A stretch of 64,000 bases of DNA from Liolophura sinensis (GCF_032854445.1 NC_088307.1:17682017-17746016), one strand, 5' to 3'. Shown: positions 24,570 through 35,400, numbered from the stretch's first letter. The notes: generated by a model not told the origin, from the sequence alone. Translations and numbers: made by a program.

Positions 24570-25015
24570 ATGGACTATAAATCTACACAAACCACCAAAG
24601 AACTAAGAAAGCATATAAAGTACGAAACTAAGACTGAATCATTCAAAAAGAAGCAGTCAACAGTTTTCAATGATGCTGGAAAGACGTAAGGTATGTCGTA
24701 GGTGACTGAGTGAAATCAGCATTCAAATCGGTTTGTCCACAATAAAATATGTATCTCAGCTGCGCTTTGATTGCCACTTTTCATATATCCAACGTGACAA
24801 TCTAATTCAAAACGGGGAATATACCGCCCCTAGCCCTGGATTAAGCGGAATTTGACACAATCATGAAGCAGTGCGCCAGAGATTCTGGAGTTATACAAGG
24901 AGTATAATCCTCTACAATTCTCTTGAGAACTATATTCCTTGTAAAACTTAAGAATTATACTCCTTGTAAAACTTAAGAATTATACCCCTTGTAAAACTTA
25001 AGAAACTTAAGAGTG
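24570..25015 (-). mobile_element. 3' end of a retroelement relic (same family as 46.6 and 47.8 kb)
   Basis: Read on the minus strand it matches the sequence downstream of the reverse transcriptase relic at 46.6 kb in order: CTTAAGTTTTACAA, TCTCTGGCGCACTGCTTCAT, GCAATCAAAGCGCAGCTGAG, CTTTCCAGCATCATTGAAAA and TTCTTTGGTGGTTTGTG. A small local expansion (about three copies of CTTGTAAAACTTAAGAATTA, 24935-25010) is specific to this copy. Confidence 0.75.
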
Positions 25016-26840
25016 AAGGCGTTTGATGAAATAACCTTTTCCTTCTTAGAAAACATCCAAATGGCGCTATGCCTATCTTGGTGCACAGTAATAACAGGGC
25101 ATTGTTTCCCATTTATCTCAGTAATGGTTTTATTCTAACTGTTCATGAAAATCGTCATATAATAACTGCTCAAAGAATCCTCTTCACTATGGATTAAGCA
25201 GAATTTAACATTTGTATCCAGTGATGTTTATGAACATTTTCGAACGTCACTGTTGTCATTACATTTAATAAACAAAAACATTAAAACAATGCACAAAGAA
25301 CAGACCTAGGAGATGCTTAGTCCACCGATAGAATCATGCAATGTAAAAGACATCTGCATGGAATTAAGGCGATTATATCTAGAGCAGCGACTGCAATGCG
25401 ACAGTTGACAAATTAGTGAAATTCGGTCCCTTGTCAATTTACCTATTTCTAGGTTTAGGAGTAACTTAACTCGCCCTGCAGCTGAACGATGTGCGCATCC
25501 TATGTGGGTAAGTACTACAGTTACCTGCTAAAAGCACTATAGGTCAATTCTCAATAATACTAATTGCCTTTGTATGCGAAATATCCTTCAGTACGGTGTT
25601 TACACCAAGCGACCGACATTTACCACCCAGATTTACCTCCCCTGGTCTGTGTCTCGCTGTTTCAATTCATCACATGAGACTGACAAATTAACATCACAGC
25701 GTCATGGCATGGTATTCCATTGTCTGTTGTGGAAGTGCACAGGCTAGTGTTTTTGTATATTCATCTACCCCTTCAATTATTTAAGATAAGGTGCTTTTTA
25801 GAGGCAGTTGATCTTCCAATTCGTGGTGCAATATCCTTTAACACAGAGATGCATTAAGTGCCTAAATTGACGAAAAGACTCAAACATTCTTGGGTAAAAC
25901 AATTTCTAAACATCGGAACCAGACATTTTCAGCCTTAAAAACTCACACAATTCTAAAAATACATGAAGTATTGCCCATCAAAGACTTCATTACTTTAATG
26001 TAAACTTTTCTAATTAACGTTACAATAGGAGACGCCGTGATCAATTTTCAACAACAGCTTAAATGCCATTATCAGTTTTTCAATAATAACAGTTTAAAAT
26101 GCCTTTGTCACTTTCCAATACTAACAGTTTAAGATCATGTCATCAGCTTTAAAATCATGTCATATTTAAATCAAATGTGGGCTTGTCATGCTATCTAGTC
26201 TTTATCCAAGGCTGTTTTATTTGTAGTGTCTTTTATAAATGTCTTCGTAACTCCTAGACTCTTGTGCGTGTAGGGTGGCAGTTTAGGAGTTTGTCTGCAT
26301 TACCAGATGTGACCAGGGTACAGTTACCCCGACGACACAGCTGCATCATTGCGCCTCTGTCAGGGCAAATGCCTAAAACGCTGATAACACTATGCTTCTA
26401 GGTCAGACTGTCACAATTTGCCACATTTTCTAAAAGATGCATGTAAATTATGATGTGTACAGAAGTCAAAGAAGCGATCTGTGAATACAGTATAAGACTT
26501 ACAGTATAGAATGTAAAACTAGAGAGAGCAGCGACGATTATGTGTTAGTTATATTATGAGGTTAATTGATTGATAGCACTATGCGTTAGTAAGACGAGTA
26601 TGTATACTGTTGTAAAAAAAAATATAGCAGTTTTGTCTCACATGTACATGCGAAACAGATAATACCAGGCTTATATCGTTACACCCTTTTGAGCAACTGG
26701 GGCCAGTGGAGTTGCAGGCCTTGGAAATATCATTTTCAGATCTGGCAATATTGACATACTTCACCCAAAAGCAATAATGGACTGAGACAGAGGCAACTCA
26801 GTTTCTGTGCATAGGACCTCATCCTTGAAAATTTCAGATG
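25016..26840. other. Intergenic stretch left of the duplication
   Basis: Mostly AT-rich and unrecognised. Pieces of the fold-back family occur near 25030-25260 (TTTTATTCTAACTGTTCATG, CAGTGATGTTTATGAAC) and 25375-25450 (AGAGCAGCGACTGCAATGCG). A SINE A tail-like fragment lies near 25580 (AAATATCCTTCAGTACGGTG). No gene was seen. Confidence 0.5.
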
Positions 26841-26946
26841 TCTAGTCTCTGCATCTACTCGTCGAAACAGACATCCGTATACCAGCCGCTAACCAATAAG
26901 GACGTTACAGGTCAATAACGGCAGGACCAATTTCAAAAACGACGTA

Positions 26947-28476
26947 AACTCTGTCAAAAAAGAAATGCAACCCCTGTCCTCGGATATCAAAAATTCGTTC
27001 GCATAAATTTATTGCTTCCAAACTAAATTTTAGCCAAATGTAATGAAATTATACACGTTTTTAATGAAGACTACCATCCAAACAACTGCCTTTTCTCTCC
27101 TAAGTGTATTTTATTGCTTATGACGTCACAACGCATTGACTGACCCTGTTGACGTCGCACACAGAACCATTCACATGCAAATCATGTCAATGGCAGTTAT
27201 AGTGTGGGGGTGTATAAAAACCCATGTGCTTTCGTATTTTATTCATTCATTCGTCGACGAAAGTCAGTCGGTAAAATGCCGCGACTGAGTGCTGCCGACC
27301 GAAATATCGCCATTGGTCGTCTTCAAGCCGGAGAAAGGTTTGGTACTATTGCACGACACCTAAATGTTCACAAAACAACGATATCCCGACTTTGGAGCCG
27401 TTACAACAACTTTAATTCGACCAACGATCGCCCGAGAAGTGGAAGGCCAAGAATCATGACCCCACTTCAAGATCGGTACATCCGGGTCCTTCACCTGCGT
27501 AATCGGCATGCCCTACCAACCGTGACTGCCACACAAATACCAGGTTTGAGGAGAGTGTCGGCTCAAACGATTTGGAACCGTCTGAAAGCAGCGGGTTTAC
27601 GTGCCTGTAGACCAGTTGTTGGACCTGTACTACGCCCCTTACATCGACGCCTACGACTCAGGTGGTGCAACAACGTAAGGATATGGACTTTACAAAACTG
27701 GAGGCGCATCTGGTTTTCTGATGAATCCCGTTTTCTTTTGACACGTCACGACGGAAGACAGCGTGTGTATAGGAGACGTCATGAACGCTTTGCGCCCATC
27801 TGCGTCCGGCAGGTGGACAGATTGGCGGAGGCAGTGTTATGGTTTGGGGAGCCATCTCGTACAACCAGAAATTAGACTTGGTGATCGTTCCAGGGAACCT
27901 GACAGCCCAACGTTATGTCAACCACGTGTTACAGCCTCACCTTCTCCCGATTATTGACCGACAGACACAGCTTTTTCAACAGGACAACGCAAGGCCTCAT
28001 ACTGCACGTGCAACAATGAACTTTCTGCAGGATTCCAACGTCAATGTCTTGCCGTGGCCCTCTAAATCACCAGATCTCAACCCTATTGAACACCTGTGGG
28101 ATACTCTGGATCGACACGTGCGTCAACGTCAGCCAGCGCCACAGACGCTTCAACAGCTCGCCGTTGCGTTACAGGAGGAGTGGAGGGCCATTCCCCAGGA
28201 GAGAATCCGGCGTCTTATCCGTTCTTGTCCAAGGAGATGCCGTGCAGTGATTGCAGCTCGTGGTGGTCATACGAGATACTGAGGAAGACGCCCCCTGGTG
28301 AGCAACTGGTGTCTGTGAGATGACTTTTGAAAAGACAGTTTTAAACATGACCATCTTGATTATTATTCTGCCAAATTTCTGACTTCTGTCTTCAATAAGA
28401 AAAAAGTTGTGCCGTCCTAAAACTAAATATTAAAATCTCTAAAATGCGGGGGTTGCGTTTCTTTTCTGACAGAGTT
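26947..28476 (+). mobile_element. Tc1-like transposon, 1530 bp, flanked by TA
   Basis: Terminal inverted repeats of about 30 bases start AACTCTGTCA at 26947 and end TGACAGAGTT at 28476, with about three mismatches. TA target duplications lie at 26945-26946 and 28477-28478. The single gene runs toward the right end. The matching site in copy B of the duplication has one TA at 35040-35041 and no element. Confidence 0.95.
27276..28282 (+). pseudogene. Tc1-like DD34E transposase with one frameshift
   Basis: The protein starts MPRLSAADRNIAIGRL with a paired-type helix-turn-helix (ARHLNVHKTTISRLWSR) and the GRPR AT-hook-like motif. The catalytic triad is visible: D in WFSDESRF, D in FQQDNARPH and E in NPIEHLWD, with 34 residues between the last two. 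The first frame runs from 27276 to about 27822. A single missing base near there, within GTGGACAGATTGGC, shifts the reading, and the rest (GGGSVMVWGAIS to the stop at 28280-28282) is in another frame. Total length is near the usual 335-345 residues. All other conserved parts look intact, so inactivation is recent or could be an assembly error. TATA-like GTATAAAA occurs at 27211-27218 upstream. Confidence 0.93.
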
Positions 28477-28830
28477 TATAACACAAACCACTAAAGACCT
28501 AAGAAAGTATATAAAGTATGAAATTAGGCCAGAATCATGCAAAGAGAAGCAGTCAGGAGTTTTCAGTGATGTTGGAAAGACGCAAGGTATATTCTGGGCG
28601 ACTGAGTGAAATCAGTATTTCGGGCGTGTACCATGATAGAATATAAGATGTCGATAACAAAATATGTATCTCAGTTGCACTTTGATTGCAGCTGTTCATA
28701 TAACCAACGTGGCCCGATTATTTAAACACGATGAACATGCAGCCCCAAGCCTCGGGCGCCTTCTAGATGCTCTGTCGATATTTACTTAAGAAGAGAATTA
28801 TACTCATATGTAACCTTCATCTAGTAGACT
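28477..28830 (-). mobile_element. Retroelement 3'-end relic, interrupted by the Tc1-like element (copy A)
   Basis: Together with 26841-26946 this matches, on the minus strand, the 3' end of the family at 46.6-47.5 kb: ACCACTAAAGACCTAAGAAA, GAGAAGCAGTCAGGAGTTTT, ATGTATCTCAGTTGCACTTTG and CCCAAGCCTCGGGCGCC. The Tc1-like element sits between its two parts. Confidence 0.75.
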
Positions 28831-29644
28831 GTCTCCTTCACAGAGCTAAAACAGTGGAAAACATATGGGTCCCACTCCCCTGCCACACTTTCTTCCTCCA
28901 TATGAGGCAATGTGCGAGTTCAGATGATAGAACGATTTCCAATCGTCGTTTTTCTGATGAAATGAGATCATAAAATAGTTTTAGATATAAGACAACCGGA
29001 TATCCTCTCATCCATATTTGATCACAATTTATCTTTGTCTGTGTGGGTTTCCATAACTGTGTACTTGAACGTTTCAGCAGTCATTTGCTTCTGCGCAAAA
29101 AAGCAAAAGCGTTGGTGTTCATGACTTCAAAATGATCGCTTCTCAGGGTTGAAGTCTCCTTAGGAGAAAGTCATTTTGACGCCTTTTTAAATGCCACAAA
29201 ATGCTTCAAGAGTCAGATGGAATTTTCGGTTAAAAATAAACTTGGGACGTGTGATTACCAAATCAATACCCTGATAAGTTGTTCGTTTTTGGAGTTTCGG
29301 CCTTTATGTTTGGTCTACTGAGACCTAGTTCCTTCTAGGCATGCCCTACTAACCTCCACTGAGGATATGGAAATGGAGAAGGGCTTTTTTGTTTTTGAAT
29401 CTGTCGTTGCTCTATATCTGGTGACTAGAACTGGAATGCAAAGCGCCTAAAATGGATAGAGATTTAAAAAGTCATAAATTTCAAGTCCTCAAAGAGCCAA
29501 ACCAAAAACAAAAAAAGAGTCCAAAATGTGGTCTGTTCATTATCCAGCGGTAAAGAATCAGTGCACTGTTTGAATATGTGTTGGAGTATTTGACTTAAGA
29601 AGTTTGAGAAATACGAGCCCAGAATCTCTGACTCTTTTCTTAAC
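28831..29644. other. Unrecognised part of duplication copy A
   Basis: Non-coding sequence found again at about 35400-36204. It contains a short imperfect hairpin (CTCAGGGTTGAAGTCTCCTTAGG region). No gene or mobile element was identified. Confidence 0.5.
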
Positions 29645-29893
29645 TTATTTTATTTCTTTATTTGATTTTATTATTCATTAATAAATTATTAGTCATTAAT
29701 GACGGCGGTCAGTGTTATAATTGGGGGGGGGGGGGGGGGGGGCGGCGCGACCAACCACAGTTTACTGGCATGGATTTCCGCGTACCCATCTGATAGAAAG
29801 ACGGCATGGAGAGGACATCGACCGCATTGGTGAGAGGCTCCGGATTCCTTGTGTTGGACTAGCACGGTAACCTCTCGGACACACAGGCCCCCG
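29645..29893 (-). mobile_element. SINE family A copy with poly-G run (copy A)
   Basis: Reverse-oriented and eroded: TTATTTGATTTTATTATTC, then GACGGCGGTCAGTGTTATAA, a run of 20 G (29723-29742), CGACCGCATTGGTGAGAGGC and TAACCTCTCGGACACACAGG at the head. The paralogue is at 36205-36436. Confidence 0.75.
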
Positions 29894-30299
29894 CTTATAG
29901 GTCCATGATTTTGTCTCATTCCCATTAACCTAAGGTCACTGGGACCGAAATGCATCGTGTTGATTGAAATACCATTTGCACAACTCGAACAGCAACAACC
30001 TGGTTAAGGATACCACATAATATACGATTTGGATGCTGAATACATGTATGCGCCCGCAACATTTTACTGAATCTTCACACCATCATCCATGATAATTGTT
30101 TGCACCGTTTTACAGGACTCCTCCCTAATTTATTAAAGCATATACTTTCTTATTTCCTTGGTGGTTTGTTTTGTTTAATGTTGTTTTGGTAAGAGGTTTC
30201 TCAATTACTAAGCTCTAACTTTCCTTTATGGTTGACGGCTGGCATACGAATATCTTGTACGAATCTAGGCGACATTCTTATACCAACCGTCAAGTAAAA

Positions 30300-30384
30300 C
30301 AGACATTCTAGGGCCAATAATCACAAGACCTATTTCCCTAAACAAAATGTTCAACACAAAACCGCCATAGAGCGAAGAAAGTAA
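30300..30384 (-). mobile_element. Retroelement 3'-end relic, split by an M1 element (copy A)
   Basis: GGCCAATAATCACAAGACC, then CAAAACCGCCATAGAGCG and AAGAAAGTAA, matches the family 3' end. It breaks at 30385 and continues after the M1 element at about 30621-30720 (GAGAAGTAGTCAACAATG, TTAATGACGTCTGTAG). Confidence 0.65.
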
Positions 30385-30620
30385 ACACTCCAAAAGTTAA
30401 TCTGTTAATTTTAACATGAAGTCTGTTGTCTGAGTGATGCTGGAACGTTTTCTGCTTTTCCAACAGATTATTTTGTTAAATATAACACACGCGTTCTAAT
30501 AATTCAACATAAAGATTCTATTAGACTATCAGGATATTCTGTTTAACATGATATATTGTTATGATATAATAACAGAATACATTCTAGCGTCAGACAACTT
30601 AACAGGTTAATTTTGTTGAA
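30385..30620. mobile_element. M1 palindromic element inside a retroelement relic (copy A)
   Basis: Left end ACACTCCAAAAGTTAATCTG followed by GTCTGTTGTCTGAGTGATGC; right arm ATAACAGAATACATTCTAGC, then GACAACTTAACAGGTTAAT. About 235 bases. The far right end is eroded compared with the copy at 17904-18260. The paralogue is at 36918-37155. Confidence 0.75.
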
Positions 30621-30720
30621 TTTTGGATAAAGAAAAACAGGGCGGTACTATGCATTGTGAAAGAGAAGTAGTCAACAATGTTTAATGACGTCTGTAGATT
30701 TAAGCGAGGCTGGGTTGTCA

Positions 30721-31555
30721 CTGTATTAAAACTCGCCCATTAGAAGCTGGTGGGCTTCCGCAGGTCTCATTTCTAGAATATTACGGCATTCAGGGATTTC
30801 AAGCTGTCGTAACACATGGAATATAAAAGAGCTGTCATCGCGCAGGTGGCCCCAACGGACATACAAAGTTGCATGATTACAAAACATCTGAAGAGTATAT
30901 GTCAGAACGTAACTGTTTATAATAAGTAACAACAGCGCAGGTGTATAATGAAGTAATTCCAGCAGAGTCTCGGCTAATAAATTGTTATAAATATCAACGC
31001 ATTTTTCTGTCACCTCTGCTTAAGCCATGGTTCTAGGGGGTGTCTGAGTTGCTACTTTTTAAACGGTTACAGGAACAGTTAAAAGTAGAGCCCTAACAGA
31101 GGTAAATTGACAAGTGGCAGTATTTCACCGGTTACGTATGACCCTTTTACAACTTTACCACGCTGTCGTCTCTGCCCTGTTTTGTACTTGCTAACCTGTT
31201 CTCTTTTACATAACGACGGACGAGCTTGGGAATATGCCAAGCTGTTTCAGACTTGCATTCACCTCAACATGCAGACACTCGCGTTAAAATGCATATTGTT
31301 ACGGTTGTCACATATCCAATATATTGCAGACGCTGGAAGAAAATATAGCTGCGACAGTTTCAAAAACACTTTTTGTTGTTACAAAATGCATATGGTAACT
31401 GACAGCAGTTTATAAGTGTATCGCTGTTACAAAATGTAGGTGGTACAGTTGTTGAACATATAGTTGTTTCAGCATAATACAAATGTGTGCAACACATAAA
31501 GTCTTATATTGTTACAGCTCTCTGAATCTGTGATGCAAACACCTGAACCTGTTAA
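30721..31555. other. Unrecognised part of copy A with a fold-back family arm
   Basis: A minus-strand open frame of 95 codons (30726-31013) exists in copy A but is shortened by a one-base loss in copy B and matches no family I know. Around 31085-31200, GAGGTAAATTGACAAGTGGC and CACGCTGTCGTCTCTGCCCT belong to the fold-back family. Confidence 0.45.
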
Positions 31556-32147
31556 TGCAATATACATGTGTAACACAAGTGCATGAAGGATGGCCACATA
31601 TGTATATAATGCATGCCTGGTAACAGAAGCACGTACGAGGCAATTATTGCAATATACATGTGTAACATAAATACATGAAGGATGGCCACATATGTATATA
31701 ATGCATGGCTGGTAACAAAAACACGTGCGAGGCAATTATTGGCAATATACATGTTGTAACACAAGTGCATGAAGGATGGCCACACATGTATATAATGCAT
31801 GGCTGGTAACAAAAACACGTGCGAGGCAATTATTGCAATAAACATGTGTAACACAAGTGCATGAAGGATGGCCACATATGTATATAATGCATGGCTCGTA
31901 ACAGAGGCACGTGCGAGACAATTATTGCAATACACATGTGTAACACAAATACATGAAGGATGGCCACATATGTATATAATGCATGTCTGGTAACAGAGGC
32001 ACGTGCGAGGCAATTATTGCAATATACGTGTGTAACACAAGTACATGAAGGATGGCCACAAATGTAACATATGAGACACGTACGAGGCAATTATTGCAAT
32101 TTACATGTGTAACACAAGTACATGAAGGATTGTCACACATGTATATA
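31556..32147 (-). repeat. 92-bp satellite array, about seven units (copy A)
   Basis: Units contain ATGTGTAACACAAGTGCATG, AAGGATGGCCACATATGTAT, ATAATGCATGGCTGGTAACA and GAGGCAATTATTGCAATA. One unit near 32050-32090 is shortened. Since 92 is not divisible by three, and minus-strand frames of up to 153 codons cross the array, every minus-strand frame of the unit is largely free of stops. No start context, promoter or homology supports a gene. Confidence 0.93.
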
Positions 32148-32475
32148 GAGTGAGGGAGTGCTTGGATTTAACGTCGTACTTAACAATTTTTCAGCCATAT
32201 GACGACGAAGGAATCCTTAGAGTGTATGTAATGTAACTGATTTTCACCGCTCTTTTATGTAGTGCTGCTTCACTGAGAAGCCTTACCGAAGCAAGTAAGC
32301 GGCCGCGCCAGAGCCATTATACTGATACTGGTCAACCAGTCGTTGCACTTTCCCATTTTTGCTGAACGCCAAGCGAGGAAGCTACAACTTCCTCTTTTTA
32401 AGGTCTTAGGTGTGACTCGACCCAGGATTGACCCTGGATCTACGGCTCCCGAAGCGGACGCTCTACCAGCTATGT
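32148..32475 (-). mobile_element. SINE family B, nearly full length (copy A)
   Basis: Reverse-oriented: tail side GTGAGGGAGTGCTTGGATTT, AACGTCGTACTTAACAATTT and CAGCCATATGACGACGAAGG; body GCCTTACCGAAGCAAGTAAG; tRNA-like head GATTGACCCTGGATCTACGG and GAAGCGGACGCTCTACCAGC at the right. The head points toward a second SINE B in the opposite orientation at 32808. Confidence 0.88.
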
Positions 32476-32807
32476 ATGTATATAGCGGTTCTTCTCAGAG
32501 GAACGTGTAAGGCAATCATTGCAGTATGCAAAACTTGCATTTAATAATGGCCAAACAGAAAAAATACTTTTTCTAACTGTTCTAACTTTTCTGTCTGTTC
32601 CCTTAAGAAGGGAAAACGCTCTCCGTAGCCTCGAATACATGATGTTTTGCTTCAGCAATATTCCAACTGTCAGAAAGCAGTTCGAAGAATCCTAGGTAAG
32701 TCGTCTATAGGTGAATAAAAATATTCAAGTTTTGACAATATGGCGTAGAAATGTGGTGAACTGTCGCTTATTCGCCTCAAGTATGATCTTTCCACTTCAT
32801 CGACATT
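32476..32807. other. Spacer between two opposed SINEs (copy A)
   Basis: AT-rich unique sequence, repeated at 38906-39232 in copy B. The segment CTTTCCACTTCAT near 32788-32800 is the empty site of the copy-B-specific SINE. Confidence 0.6.
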
Positions 32808-33137
32808 CAAACCGGGTCCCGACAGCTCAGTAGAGCGTCTGCTTCTGGGGGCGGTAGATCCAGGGTCAATCCTGGGACGAGTCACACCTAAGACTTTAAA
32901 AGAGGAAGTTGTAACTTCCTAGCTTGGCGTTCAGCATGAAGGGGATAGTGTAACGCCTGGTTGACCCGTATCGGGCGGGGCGCCTTACTTGCCTTCGGTA
33001 AGGCGTCTCAGGGAAGCAGCACTACATAAAAAAGGGGTGGAATCCGTCCTTCAGAACTCCTCTAAGGACTCTTTCGTCGTCATATGACTGAAAAATTGTT
33101 AAGTACGACGTTAAACCCCAAGCACTCACTCACTCAC
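32808..33137 (+). mobile_element. SINE family B with short target duplication (copy A)
   Basis: Head CTCAGTAGAGCGTCTGCTTC and GTAGATCCAGGGTCAATCCT; tail TATGACTGAAAAATTGTTAA, GTACGACGTTAAACCCCAAG, then CACT repeats. The direct repeat CGACATT is at 32801-32807 and 33138-33144. A 20-base stretch of the body present in copy B (CAGTATAATGGC region) is missing here. Confidence 0.88.
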
Positions 33138-33306
33138 CGACATTTCGAAGTAATTGTTCGAAAATGTTCACTTAAGCGTGTCAGGAAAACGCCCATGGAC
33201 ATCCAGCCAAATATTGCAAACCAAGTTTCTATCACGAAACCTGGTATATTTACAGAGCTTCAATAGAAGCAATGTACAGCTACCACCACATTTTATTCAA
33301 GCTCTT

Positions 33307-33550
33307 TAGGCCTCTGTGGCAAAAATGGGGTAGCAAAATGACCCAGGAGTATTGGCTTCCTTACGCCCGTACGTGGGAAGGTCCTTCAGCAACCTGCAAG
33401 TGGTCGTGGAATCCCCCCCCCCCCACCCCTGCGCGCCCGCTCTGCCCGGTTTTGTCCCACCATAATTGTGGCCGCCGTCGTATAAGGAAATATTCATGAT
33501 GCGGCGTAAAACACCAATCAAATAAATAAATAAATAAATAAATAAATATC
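33307..33550 (+). mobile_element. SINE family A with 9-bp target duplication (copy A)
   Basis: Head GGCCTCTGTGGCAAAAATGG, body CAGCAACCTGCAAGTGGTCG, tail CATGATGCGGCGTAAAACAC, then about seven AAAT units. The direct repeat CAAGCTCTT lies at 33298-33306 and 33551-33559. The B-box part of the head is deleted relative to the family. Confidence 0.9.
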
Positions 33551-34389
33551 CAAGCTCTTCCTTTATATATAATTATCTCAGTAAATAACGAGGATAACAG
33601 CAGCCCCAGGGGAATATTAACTGTGCGAATGATTGTCAATTAGCAACAATTTCAAGAATTGTTTTTACATATATAATGGCAGACAGTTTTACGGACTAAG
33701 TAAACCACCTGAAGAATTAGTGGAATCAGAGAATACGACTCACCCAGAAACCAAATCTTTTTTTAAGTCCTCTTTAAAATTCGACTGTTCGTAACTCCAC
33801 TCAACATAAGACACTTTAACCCAGGCAACATCATTTCCGAAATTGGTCATTTCGGAAATTTTCCGAAAAAATGTCTGAGTGTTTCTTTGAACAAATCTCA
33901 TCGTCAACTTAATTTTTTTCCACGCGCCGTGGAGGAGATAATTAAATAGCAGTGATACTTCTTTAACTCGCAATAATCCTTACTGTGTTACCGTGTGCAT
34001 GGGAAGTTTGGGTTTGGAATCCGGTCTTACGACTACATGTAAGCCTTAACTGGTGCTGCCGAAACTTTGATCTACTTATCCGAACACCTGCAGACCAAGA
34101 CTTACAAGACTTAGATCACAGAATTCGAACACGTAGTTGACGTGATGCGTGCGTTTTGTTTCAAACTGCAGACCTAGGTGCACGATCCACCCGAAAAAAT
34201 CTTGTATAGGAGAAGAGAACAAAACCAGAAAAACACAGAAACAAGTATTTTAATACATAATTTTTATAGATTTTTTTCACTTTACTGGTAGGGTTTAAAG
34301 TGCATTAAATGTTCAATTGTCGCTATTCATCAAAATTACTTATCAGTGCAATTCTTTTTACTCGAGGGCGTGTAATTTGATTCTACTGA
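33551..34389. other. Unrecognised part of copy A
   Basis: A minus-strand open frame of 77 codons (33740-33973) is broken by indels in copy B (40387-40587), which argues against a functional peptide. No other feature. Confidence 0.5.
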
Positions 34390-34900
34390 GGCATTTACAT
34401 GAACAGTTAGAATAAAACCCTAACTGAGGTAAATTGACAAGAGGCTGTATTTCACCATTTTCCAACTATCACACTGTCCTGGCTGCTGTTGTTTTACTTT
34501 CTGTGTTTTAAGTCTTCTATACTTTTTTCCGTGGTCTGAGTATAATATCAGTTTAGTAATTTTATCAGTTTAGTTACAAATAACACAACATGTAGAGATG
34601 TAACTGAAACAATACAGTTTGGGGTCAAAATTACCTTCCCGTCATCGCCCCATAACACGGTCCAGGAAGCTCATCCTGCAGTCTGAACATGTAATTGCGC
34701 GAATCAAATACAAAGGCGTGGAGAGTTAACCAGAGCAGCCATAGCGTGATAGCTGCCAAAATGGTTTCACCCTCTTGTCAGTTTTCCTCAGTTTTATTCT
34801 AATTGTTCGTAAAACAAATACAGTGATGTTACAAGCAATTTTTTAGACGTCACTGGTCTGGAAATACTCAAAATGGCGTGTTGTCATTATATTAAGACCA
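34390..34900. mobile_element. Fold-back element with arms of about 100 bp (copy A)
   Basis: The left arm (GAACAGTTAGAATAAAACCC, GGTAAATTGACAAGAGGC, CCAACTATCACACTG) is the imperfect reverse complement of the right arm (AGCGTGATAGCTGCC, CACCCTCTTGTCAG, TTTTATTCTAATTGTTCG). About 200-300 bases of unrelated sequence lie between. Single arms occur near 24400, 25400, 31100, 48740, 55150 and 61510. Confidence 0.65.
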
Positions 34901-34941
34901 GTCAAGGAAATTACAGTAAAGAAAATGGAAGAGGTCTAGTC

Positions 34942-35400
34942 TCTGCATCTATTTCGTCGAAACAGACATCCGTATACCAGCCGCTTACCAATAAGGACGT
35001 TACAGGTCAATAATCACAAGGCCAGTTCCCAAAACGACGTATAACACAAACCACTAAAGACCTAAGAACGTATATAGAGTATGAAATTAGGCCAGAATCA
35101 TGCAAAGAGAAGAAGTCAGCAGTTTTCAGTGATGTTGGAAAGACGCAAGGTATATTCTGGGCGACTGAATGAAATCAGTATATAGGGCGTGTACCATGAT
35201 AGAATATAAGATGTCGATAACAAAATATGTATCTCAGTTGCACTTTGATTGCAGCTGTTCATATAACCAACGTGGCCCGATTATTTAAACACGATGAACA
35301 TGCAGCCCCAAGCCTCGGGCGCCTTCTAGATGCTCAGTCGATATTTACTTAAGAAGAGAATTATAACCATATGTGACCTTCATCTAGTAGACGGTCTCCT
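34942..35400 (-). mobile_element. Uninterrupted retroelement 3'-end relic (copy B)
   Basis: The minus-strand equivalent of the split relic in copy A: CCAATAAGGACGTTACAGG, ACCACTAAAGACCTAAGAAC, GAGAAGAAGTCAGCAGTTTT and TATGTATCTCAGTTGCACTT. Confidence 0.75.
35040..35041. other. Empty TA target site matching the Tc1-like insertion
   Basis: The sequence AAAACGACGTATAACACAAA here equals the two flanks of the element in copy A joined through one TA. No excision footprint is present. Confidence 0.93.

Larger units (their letters stand above)
26841..34934. repeat. Tandem segmental duplication, copy A
   Basis: From TCTAGTCTCTGCATCT at 26841 to the junction AATGGAAGAGG before 34935, the sequence is repeated in order and orientation in copy B. 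Offsets of matching landmarks are about 6563 bases once the 1532 bases of transposon and duplicated TA are removed. Spot checks show roughly one mismatch per 15-40 bases plus small indels. Copy A alone holds the Tc1-like element. Confidence 0.93.

Noticed and set aside
30726..31013. 95-codon minus-strand frame conserved in both duplicate copies
   Set aside because: Similarity is explained by the recent duplication; copy B has lost the frame through a one-base deletion.
31556..32147. The direct array as a possible CRISPR
   Set aside because: It is a simple 92-bp satellite without distinct spacers, in a eukaryotic genome.
33740..33973. 77-codon minus-strand frame in copy A
   Set aside because: Broken by several indels in copy B, with no homology and no coding signal.
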